Assembly (NCBI GenBank): GCA_963980215.1
Contig: CAXBYZ010000019.1
Location: forward strand, 1-14,178
DNA: 14,178 nt
Direction: 5' to 3'
Source of the DNA: CAXBYZ01 sp963980215
Lineage (GTDB): Bacteria > Patescibacteriota > Microgenomatia > UBA1400 > CG1-02-47-37
Every line of letters begins with the position of its first letter. Within the stretch, counting starts at the first letter, position 1. Positions 1-5,571 of the stretch are shown in pieces. Position numbers and translations under genes: made by a program. The notes under the pieces were generated by a model. That model had not been told where the DNA came from and searched no databases. It saw nothing but the letters and a program-made list of their open reading frames with translations.

Positions 1-51
1 GTCACCAACGGCTTAATCCACGATCAACTATTAGATATAATAAACTCATGA
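1..51 (+). CDS. C-terminal end of an unidentified upstream gene (partial)
   Basis: Frame 1 is open from the window edge and reads VTNGLIHDQLLDIINS, then stops at TGA 49-51. That stop overlaps the start codon of the next gene as ATGA, the same junction seen at 11475 and 12296, which suggests a real translationally coupled gene. Too little remains to name a function. The alternative is that the open frame is chance, because 16 codons is short. Confidence 0.45.
   Translation, partial: VTNGLIHDQLLDIINS
36..41 (+). promoter_or_regulatory. Possible -10 box (TATAAT) close to the manA-like start
   Basis: A perfect TATAAT ends 6 nt before the ATG at 48, so transcription would start at about the A of the start codon and give a leaderless mRNA. 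The -35 match is poor (TTAATC at 13-18, 17-nt spacer). The box lies inside what may be upstream coding sequence (codons D-I-I-N), so it could be chance. Confidence 0.3.
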
Positions 52-1229
52 CCATAAAACCATACATAGTTGTTCCAAACTTAATACTCCAGCCAACTTG
101 GGGTGGCCACTATATTGCCAAACACAAACAGCTAAAACAAAAAGAGCTAAAAGATAAAAAAATCGGTCAAGCCTATGAGCTATACCAATTCACCAACCTC
201 TCCACCAAAACTTCTACCAAAGACTCTCCTTCTATTGAAGTAGGTGATTCCAAACAACCAGAGCTTACTACAAAATTCACCAAAGACGACAAAATTTTCT
301 CGATCAACCAATTAATCAAGATAAATCCTAAAGATGTTCTTGGTAAAAAGTCTATCAACTTATTTGGCAATCAAGTAAAAACTCTCATTAAGTACACTCA
401 AGCTAAAGGCAACTCTTACCAAATTCATGTCAAGAAAAAAACTGGCCAATGGCTTCCCAAGCCAGAGTCTTGGTACTACTTCGAGCCAGGCCTAGTCACT
501 CTAGGTATTAAAGAAGGGGTTAGTTGGGAAAAGTACGAATCAACTTGTCTTAAAATTAATCAACTAGCTGAAACTTTAAGCCAGCAACTCAAAACCAAAA
601 GAACTTCACTCACTCTTGCTAGAAAAAAGTTAAACCAAGCGGTTCTTAGGCTCAACCCTTCTCAATTCGTTAACCAAGTGAAGATCAGACCCGGCCAAGC
701 TATTAACCTCTCTGCTTGTGGCATTCATCACTCGTGGGAAGAAAATAAAAGCCTTGCTCCTTTAGGCAACATCGTCTACGAGGTTCAAGAAAATGTTTAT
801 GATCCAGTCTCTACCATCAGGAGTTTTGACAAAGGCAAAATCAAGGACGATGGTTCTATTAGGCAGCTCCAGGTAAAAGATTACTTTAAGTATATCGATC
901 GCTCGCTCAAAGCAAATAACCCCAGCACCCATATCATTAAAACCAACTACATCAAAAAAACCAAAAACTATTCAGTTCAACAAATCTTTAAATCTAAAAA
1001 ATACTCCATGCAGCAAATCAACTTTAACAAGCTTTACCAAGATCAAACCAAAGACACCTTCCACCATCTGTTTGTCAAAAAAGGCCAAATCAAGATAAAC
1101 TCTAACAACTCCAGCCTCACCCTCACCACTGGCTTCTCCGCTTTTATTCCCGCCAACACCGGAGATTACCAGCTCACCACTAACTCAAAATCTGGTGCCT
1201 TCACAGAAGTCCTCAAAACCTACATCTAA
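48..1229 (+). CDS. manA: Class I mannose-6-phosphate isomerase-like cupin protein
   Basis: This is a probable type I phosphomannose isomerase (fructose-6-P <-> mannose-6-P, Zn-dependent, cytosolic), which supplies mannose units for surface sugars. The family pattern is visible although divergent. PTWGG at about residues 16-20 matches the N-terminal WGG motif. SYQIHV gives Q125 and H127 and KPESWYY gives E140; these match the QVHP and KxE(M/C)WY zinc ligands. CGIHH (H227) matches the AGTIHA ligand. IVYEVQEN followed by R258 matches the conserved YE(I/V)QQN...R segment. A second cupin-like half follows (about 335-393, FHHLFVKKGQIKI...FIPANTGDY). At 393 aa it lies between the short Bacillus type (about 315) and longer forms, with a Lys/Thr-rich insert at about 50-85. 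The ATG is chosen because it overlaps the upstream stop as ATGA; no Shine-Dalgarno is seen. A palindromic repeat with a T-run follows the stop. Substrate specificity is inferred; another sugar-phosphate isomerase of this fold is possible. Confidence 0.72.
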   Translation: MTIKPYIVVPNLILQPTWGGHYIAKHKQLKQKELKDKKIGQAYELYQFTNLSTKTSTKDSPSIEVGDSKQPELTTKFTKDDKIFSINQLIKINPKDVLGKKSINLFGNQVKTLIKYTQAKGNSYQIHVKKKTGQWLPKPESWYYFEPGLVTLGIKEGVSWEKYESTCLKINQLAETLSQQLKTKRTSLTLARKKLNQAVLRLNPSQFVNQVKIRPGQAINLSACGIHHSWEENKSLAPLGNIVYEVQENVYDPVSTIRSFDKGKIKDDGSIRQLQVKDYFKYIDRSLKANNPSTHIIKTNYIKKTKNYSVQQIFKSKKYSMQQINFNKLYQDQTKDTFHHLFVKKGQIKINSNNSSLTLTTGFSAFIPANTGDYQLTTNSKSGAFTEVLKTYI

Positions 1230-1233
1230 CTCC

Positions 1234-1258
1234 ACCTTCAAGGACAGTCCCTGTAGGT
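1234..1258 (+). repeat. 25-bp palindromic repeat, copy 1 (forward)
   Basis: The copy reads ACCTTCAAGGAC, one central base, GTCCCTGTAGGT. It is an imperfect palindrome with two mismatched positions between 12-nt arms. It begins 4 nt after the manA-like stop and forms the left end of the transposase element. It is identical to the copies at 1444 and 14140 and is the reverse complement of the copy at 1934. Confidence 0.95.
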
Positions 1259-1267
1259 AAATTTTTT
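1234..1267 (+). terminator. Probable rho-independent terminator of the manA-like gene (repeat hairpin plus T6)
   Basis: The copy 1 stem (about 9 pairs, two mismatches, tight loop) is followed after AAA by six T residues at 1262-1267, immediately downstream of the manA-like stop. This is intrinsic-terminator geometry, although the T-run starts 3 nt after the stem. The element end may have been recruited as terminator; function is inferred. Confidence 0.5.
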
Positions 1268-1269
1268 AC

Positions 1270-1920
1270 CTAACCATCAATCAGTTTATTCTGTAATCCT
1301 TTTAAATTATCATCAACTTTTTCAACAAAAGTTTTGTAAGTTAAAAGTTTATTAACAGATCTAAAATAGTCCAAAACCTTTTTTGACTTCACCCACTCTT
1401 GCCTAAAATTACCCAAATAATTTCCATAACTTGAGTATTTATAACCTTCAAGGACAGTCCCTGTAGGTAAAATATCCAGTGGATTTCTATGAATATATTT
1501 AGATAAATAAACTAAATGGTCTTGCTCAATTACTTGAACAGCCTTATACCTACTTTCAAAAACCGGTCCAGTTCTTTTACATGCTCTATTAAAGTACATC
1601 GAATATTTTGTACCAATTGATCGCATTAATTCAGCAATATTGTATTTTTCTTCCTGATAAACAAACAAATGATAGTGATTCGGCATTAAACAGTAAGCTA
1701 ACAAATCAACTGTTTTGGAATAGTTTTTCAACTCTCTGCTGGGAGACACCTTCAAGGACTGTCCTTGAAGGTCAGTAGAAGTTAAATATATTTTTAAATA
1801 ACTTAAGAATACTTTGTAATCTTCTTTTGAATTAAAAATATTTTGCCCGGCAACACCCCTATTATATATATGATAGTAGGATTTTTCTTTATAGTACTTT
1901 AAAGAATTTTTTGCCGGCAT
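1270..1920 (-). CDS. REP-associated tyrosine transposase (Y1_Tnp/HUH family)
   Basis: This is a single-strand DNA nickase/transposase of the IS200-like Y1 superfamily, REP-associated branch (216 aa from the chosen start). LMPNHYHLFV holds the metal-binding HUH pair H82/H84. SKYIHRNP holds the likely nucleophile Y142, aligning with the Y115 region (YIYINP) of E. coli TnpA-REP. FNR...KRTGPVFESRYKA is the usual intervening block. The ATG at 1918-1920 (MPAKNSLKYY) is preferred over an in-frame GTG at 1933-1935, because the GTG lies inside the terminal repeat and a TATACT box sits 6 nt upstream of the ATG. Two repeat copies are translated as part of the protein: residues 50-58 (DLQGQSLKV) and 152-160 (PTGTVLEGY). 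Both fall in variable loops outside the catalytic motifs, so the gene appears intact. The TAG stop (1270-1272) is close to the left-end repeat. Confidence 0.9.
   Translation of the reverse strand: MPAKNSLKYYKEKSYYHIYNRGVAGQNIFNSKEDYKVFLSYLKIYLTSTDLQGQSLKVSPSRELKNYSKTVDLLAYCLMPNHYHLFVYQEEKYNIAELMRSIGTKYSMYFNRACKRTGPVFESRYKAVQVIEQDHLVYLSKYIHRNPLDILPTGTVLEGYKYSSYGNYLGNFRQEWVKSKKVLDYFRSVNKLLTYKTFVEKVDDNLKGLQNKLIDG
1444..1468 (+). repeat. 25-bp palindromic repeat, copy 2 (forward, inside transposase gene)
   Basis: This copy is identical to copy 1 over 25 nt. Read on the transposase strand it encodes PTGTVLEG, between the RNP motif and the GYKYSSY segment. It leaves the frame open. Confidence 0.95.
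1748..1772. repeat. 25-bp palindromic repeat, copy 3 (perfect palindrome, inside transposase gene)
   Basis: The copy has ACCTTCAAGGAC arms on both strands around one central base, so it is a perfect 12+1+12 palindrome. The other four copies pair one such half-site with the variant half ACCTACAGGGAC. On the coding strand it encodes DLQGQSLKV, in a different reading frame from copy 2. Confidence 0.95.
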
Positions 1921-1926
1921 AGACTC

Positions 1927-1932
1927 AGTATA
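1927..1932 (-). promoter_or_regulatory. Probable -10 box of the transposase gene (TATACT)
   Basis: On the minus strand TATACT is followed by 6 nt and then the ATG at 1920, predicting a leaderless transcript. The -35 region would fall within repeat copy 4 (TTCAAG, weak match), so the palindrome could also influence transposase expression. There is no Shine-Dalgarno. Confidence 0.45.
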
Positions 1933-1933
1933 C

Positions 1934-1958
1934 ACCTACAGGGACTGTCCTTGAAGGT
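1934..1958 (-). repeat. 25-bp palindromic repeat, copy 4 (reverse)
   Basis: This is the exact reverse complement of copies 1, 2 and 5. It forms the right end of the transposase element, directly between the transposase and ppsA promoters. Confidence 0.95.
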
Positions 1959-1980
1959 TGTAGTAGAAATCTTGAATTTT

Positions 1981-1989
1981 TGCTATCCT
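1981..1989 (+). promoter_or_regulatory. Probable extended -10 promoter of the ppsA operon (TGCTATCCT)
   Basis: TGnTATnnT is an extended -10 element, which can work without a good -35. No convincing -35 is seen; the nearest is TTGTAG at 1958, with a 20-nt spacer. The box ends 5 nt before the ATG at 1995, so the operon mRNA would start at or within a base or two of the start codon. Confidence 0.5.
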
Positions 1990-1994
1990 TAGGT

Positions 1995-4319
1995 ATGACT
2001 AAAAACCTGCCCTATGTAGTTAACTTTAAAGATGTTGATCGCGGGGATATTGGTTTAGTCGGTGGCAAGGGGGCAAATTTAGGAGAGATGATCAAGAATG
2101 GTTTTCCAGTTCCTCCCGGGTTTGCTGTTACTTCTGAAAGTTACTACCGAGTTTTGGACGTAAATAACTTAAGACCTCAGATCAAAGAGTTAATGTCAAA
2201 TCTAGACGTTCACGACCCTAGAAATCTAAACTCCGTCTCTAAAAAAATCAAACACCTCATTCTTCACGCTAGCATACCCAACGATATCTCACTTGCTATC
2301 ATCAAGTCTTACTTAAAATTATCCAAAGGAACCCATCAAGCTTTAGTTGCCGCTCGATCTTCTGCTACCGCCGAGGATCTACCAGATGCTTCTTTTGCTG
2401 GCCAACAAGAAACATTTTTAAACGTTCAAGGTGAAGCTAACTTAATTCAAAAGGTTAGGGCTTGTTGGGCATCTCTTTTTGAACCAAGGGCTATCTTTTA
2501 TCGTACAGAAAAGAAGTTTGACCACTTTCAGGTTGGCATTGCTGTTCCTGTCCAAAAAATGATTCAATCAGAAGTTTCTGGAATTATGTTTACCGTTAAT
2601 CCTGTCACTAACGACAAAAACCAAATTGTTATCGAATCAATTTGGGGATTAGGCGAGATGATTGTCCAAGGCGCCTACACTCCCGACCACTACTTAGTTC
2701 AAAAAAACACTTGGAAACTTCTTCAAAAACAAGTTAACCAACAAGACAGACAACTAACTTTAGTTAAAAATCAAAACAAAGAGATTAAAGTTAAGAGAAC
2801 TAAAAAACTTAAACCAAAGCTAACTGATGATCAAATAATCGCCTTGGCAAAACTAGGAAGTAAGATTCAACAACACTACTTCTTCCCTCAAGACATCGAG
2901 TGGGCTATGGAAAAGGGTCAACTCTACATCGTCCAATCAAGGCCAGTTACCACCCTCTACGACCCTAGCACCAAAGAGGAAAAAAAGGTGGTTCAAGATG
3001 GCTTAAAACTACTCTTAAAAGGTGACCCAGCTAGCCCAGGCATTGCCACCGGATACACTCGAGTCTTAAAAACTGCCAAAGAAATTTATAAACTTAAAGA
3101 GGGTGAGATGCTAGTTACGGATATGACTACTCCGGACTTTGTCCCCGCGATGAAAAAAGCCTCAGCCATCATCACTAACAAGGGTGGCCAAACTTCTCAC
3201 GCCGCTATTGTTTCAAGAGAGCTAGGTATTCCTTGTATAGTCGGGACCAAGCTTGCCACTAAAACTCTAAAAAATGGCACGGTTGTTACCGTCAACGGCA
3301 AGACGGGAGAAGTTTTTAAAGGAGGCCTTCTTCCAAAATCTAAAAAAATTGATGCTCCAAAAAAATCTATAAAACAATCAACTCTAACCAACAAACAACA
3401 ATTTAAACCTGACCTTCTCCCCACCGCCACCAAAATATATGTCAACTTGGGTGAGCCAGACCTAGCTTCCACCCTAGCTTTGAGAAACGTAGATGGGGTT
3501 GGTTTACTTCGAGCGGAGTTCATGATTGCCCAAATGGGTATACATCCAAAAAAATTGATTCACGACAAAAAATCAGATAAATTTGTTAACTCCCTTGTCG
3601 AAGGTCTGGAGAAATTTGCCAAAAGCTTTTACCCTCGTCCAGTTATCTATCGAACTACCGACTTTAAAACCAACGAGTACGCTAACTTAATTGGCGGTTC
3701 AGCCTATGAACCCTTAGAACCAAATCCAATGATTGGCTATCGAGGAGCTTATAGATACATCAAAGACCAGGCAGTCTTTAACCTAGAACTAAAAGCTATT
3801 ACCATAGTTAGAAACAAGCTTGGATTAAAAAACCTCCACATGATGGTTCCCTTCATTAGAACCGTAAAACAACTTATCGATGTTAAAAAAATTATTTCAG
3901 CCCACGGACTAGTCCGTTCTTCGTCATTTAAGCTCTGGATGATGGTCGAAATTCCTTCAAATGTCATCTTGCTTGAGGATTTTATCAAAGTGGGTATCGA
4001 TGGGGTTTCTATCGGCACCAACGACCTAACCATGTTATTGCTCGGCACAGATAGAGACAACAGTGAAGTTTCAGAAATATTTGATGAAAGAAACCCAGCT
4101 GTTTTATGGGCTCTAGAAAGAATTATTAAAACCTGCAGTAAACACAAAATAACTTCTTCAATTTGTGGCCAAGCCCCTTCTCGCTACCCAGATCTTTCAT
4201 TAAAGCTAGTTAAGTGGGGAATTACTAGTGTTTCTGTTTCCCCAGACATGATTGACCAAACTAGACAAGTTGTTTATCAGGCTGAAAAAAGCTTAATTTC
4301 CAATGCCAAAAATCGCTAA
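1995..4319 (+). CDS. ppsA: Phosphoenolpyruvate synthase (pyruvate, water dikinase)
   Basis: The enzyme interconverts pyruvate + ATP + H2O and PEP + AMP + phosphate in the cytosol. It has all three expected domains in 774 aa (E. coli 792). The N-terminal ATP-grasp domain shows VGGKGANLGEM, PVPPGFAVT, AARSSATAEDLPDASFAGQQ and QDIEWAMEKGQLYIVQSRPVT. The swivelling phosphohistidine domain has GGQTSHAAIVSRELGIPCIVG with catalytic H402. The C-terminal PEP/pyruvate barrel ends with SICGQAPSRYPD (C724, the catalytic-Cys position of E. coli PpsA) and SVSPD. The ATG at 1995 is preferred over an in-frame TTG at 1980, which would lie upstream of the -10 box. It heads an operon and overlaps enolase by 17 nt. 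With no pyruvate kinase in the cluster it may run toward pyruvate and ATP, as proposed for some archaeal enzymes; direction cannot be read from sequence. Confidence 0.96.
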   Translation: MTKNLPYVVNFKDVDRGDIGLVGGKGANLGEMIKNGFPVPPGFAVTSESYYRVLDVNNLRPQIKELMSNLDVHDPRNLNSVSKKIKHLILHASIPNDISLAIIKSYLKLSKGTHQALVAARSSATAEDLPDASFAGQQETFLNVQGEANLIQKVRACWASLFEPRAIFYRTEKKFDHFQVGIAVPVQKMIQSEVSGIMFTVNPVTNDKNQIVIESIWGLGEMIVQGAYTPDHYLVQKNTWKLLQKQVNQQDRQLTLVKNQNKEIKVKRTKKLKPKLTDDQIIALAKLGSKIQQHYFFPQDIEWAMEKGQLYIVQSRPVTTLYDPSTKEEKKVVQDGLKLLLKGDPASPGIATGYTRVLKTAKEIYKLKEGEMLVTDMTTPDFVPAMKKASAIITNKGGQTSHAAIVSRELGIPCIVGTKLATKTLKNGTVVTVNGKTGEVFKGGLLPKSKKIDAPKKSIKQSTLTNKQQFKPDLLPTATKIYVNLGEPDLASTLALRNVDGVGLLRAEFMIAQMGIHPKKLIHDKKSDKFVNSLVEGLEKFAKSFYPRPVIYRTTDFKTNEYANLIGGSAYEPLEPNPMIGYRGAYRYIKDQAVFNLELKAITIVRNKLGLKNLHMMVPFIRTVKQLIDVKKIISAHGLVRSSSFKLWMMVEIPSNVILLEDFIKVGIDGVSIGTNDLTMLLLGTDRDNSEVSEIFDERNPAVLWALERIIKTCSKHKITSSICGQAPSRYPDLSLKLVKWGITSVSVSPDMIDQTRQVVYQAEKSLISNAKNR

Positions 4320-5562
4320 ACTAAAAGCTAGGGAAATCCTTGACTCTAGAGGTAATCCTACTATTGAAACAACTATTGTTCTAGATACCGGCCAGTCTAC
4401 CTATGCAACTACCCCTTCAGGGGCTTCAACCGGAAAACATGAGGCTGTCGAGCTTCGAGATAACGACAAAAATAGATTCAATGGACTAGGTGTTCTTAAA
4501 GCAGTTAACAACGTCAACACCACAATTGCTTCAAAAGTAATTGGCCTAGACCCCACCAAGCAAACTGCACTTGACCAACTCCTTATCAATCTAGATGGTA
4601 CAAAAAATAAAAGTAACTTAGGTAGCAACGCTATTCTTTCAGTCTCCATCGCAGCTTTAAAAGCATCTGCACTTTACTATCAAATTCCTCTTTATAGTTA
4701 CTTAGATAAAAAATATTCATTAAAGTCTGACTCAAAAAAACTACCAGGCCCAACCTTCAACATTATCAATGGTGGTTCTCATGGAGCTGGTAACCTAGAT
4801 TTTCAAGAGTTTCACATCGTTCCCTCTATGCGTTTTCCTTACCACACTGCCTTGCAGATGGGAGGCGAAATCTATATAAGTTTAAAAAAGGTCTTGATTC
4901 AAAGAAACGCTATTCATAGTGTTGGCGATGAGGGTGGTTTTGCTCCAAACTTATTTACCAACATGGACGCCCTTGAACTAATGCTTGAAGCGATTCATCT
5001 AACTCAGTATAAATTTGCTCAAGATGTTTTTCTTGGTCTTGATGTAGCCGCTAATCATTTTTACGACAACGGCAACTACACCATTAAAGACAGAGCCCAA
5101 CCCTACTCCAAAAACGAACTAATTGCTTATTATCATCAACTCAATCGAGAGTATCGCTTATTTTCACTCGAAGATGGTTTAGAAGAAGAAGATTGGAGTG
5201 GTTGGTCAAAATTAACTGAAGAAATTGGTAGTAACACTTTAATCGTTGGCGATGACCTTCTTACCACTAACAAAGACCGGGTCAAAAAAGCAATCCAAGA
5301 AAAATCCTGCAACACCATCCTAATCAAACCAAACCAAATTGGGACAATATCTGAAACAGTAGAAGTGGTTAAACTTGTTAAAGAAAACAACTGGAAAACC
5401 ATTGTCTCTCATCGATCAGGTGAAACCAACGACACCTTTATTGCCGACTTTGCTGTTGGTATCAAAGCCGACTACACCAAGTTTGGTGCTCCAGCCCGTG
5501 GAGAGAGGATCGCTAAGTACAATCGCTTACTGGCCATTGAACAAGAGCTTAATCTAACCTAA
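4303..5562 (+). CDS. eno: Enolase
   Basis: Enolase interconverts 2-phosphoglycerate and PEP; it is Mg-dependent and cytosolic. At 419 aa it is slightly shorter than typical bacterial enolases (about 430). The family motifs run in order: AREILDSRGNPTIE near the N-terminus, PSGASTGKHEAVELRD, NIINGGSHGAGNLDFQEF, VGDEGGFAPN with acid/base E210, GLDVAAN and SLEDGLEEEDW and VGDDLLTTN carrying the three acidic metal ligands, ILIKPNQIGT with K342, SHRSGETNDTFIADFAVG, and the C-terminal GAPARGERIAKYNRLL signature. The start codon lies 17 nt inside ppsA, with no Shine-Dalgarno, so translation is probably coupled. All catalytic residues I can check are present. Confidence 0.98.
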   Translation: MPKIAKLKAREILDSRGNPTIETTIVLDTGQSTYATTPSGASTGKHEAVELRDNDKNRFNGLGVLKAVNNVNTTIASKVIGLDPTKQTALDQLLINLDGTKNKSNLGSNAILSVSIAALKASALYYQIPLYSYLDKKYSLKSDSKKLPGPTFNIINGGSHGAGNLDFQEFHIVPSMRFPYHTALQMGGEIYISLKKVLIQRNAIHSVGDEGGFAPNLFTNMDALELMLEAIHLTQYKFAQDVFLGLDVAANHFYDNGNYTIKDRAQPYSKNELIAYYHQLNREYRLFSLEDGLEEEDWSGWSKLTEEIGSNTLIVGDDLLTTNKDRVKKAIQEKSCNTILIKPNQIGTISETVEVVKLVKENNWKTIVSHRSGETNDTFIADFAVGIKADYTKFGAPARGERIAKYNRLLAIEQELNLT

Positions 5563-5571
5563 ACTTTAACT

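Larger units (their letters stand above)
1234..1958 (-). mobile_element. REP/RAYT-like transposase element bounded by inverted 25-bp palindromic repeats
   Basis: The element is 725 bp. It has a forward repeat at the left end (1234-1258), the exact reverse complement at the right end (1934-1958), and a single Y1/HUH transposase gene between them. Two more copies lie inside the gene. No target-site duplication is evident at the flanks, as expected for HUH/Y1 enzymes, which act on single-stranded DNA. This matches the known REP-associated tyrosine transposase (RAYT) arrangement, where a domesticated or semi-autonomous transposase is flanked by short palindromes that also occur alone elsewhere; a solo copy is present at 14140. 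The element sits between manA-like and ppsA and breaks neither. The outer boundaries are inferred from the repeats. Confidence 0.75.

Noticed and set aside
1255..1271. Small hairpin AGGTAAA/TTTACCT across the transposase stop as a bidirectional terminator
   Set aside because: It is AT-rich, has no T-run after the stem on either strand, and competes with the stronger repeat stem; it may be chance.
1921..1935. GTG start for the transposase at 1933-1935 (adds MYTES)
   Set aside because: It lies inside the terminal repeat and the proposed -10 box; the ATG at 1920 gives the usual N-terminus of the family.
1234..1958. Several identical repeats in a short region, as in a CRISPR array
   Set aside because: The copies are in mixed orientation, separated by 185, 279 and 161 nt of coding DNA, and overlap an intact transposase; this is not a CRISPR pattern.
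1980..1994. TTG start for ppsA adding MLSLG
   Set aside because: It overlaps the extended -10 element, and the family N-terminus begins at the ATG at 1995.
3197..4147. Long minus-strand open frames inside ppsA
   Set aside because: They are antisense shadows of a highly conserved gene, with no recognisable motifs.
5158..5196. Enolase SLEDGLEEEDW, with Gly after the metal-ligand ED instead of Pro
   Set aside because: E. coli enolase also has Gly here (IEDGLDESDW), so this is normal variation.
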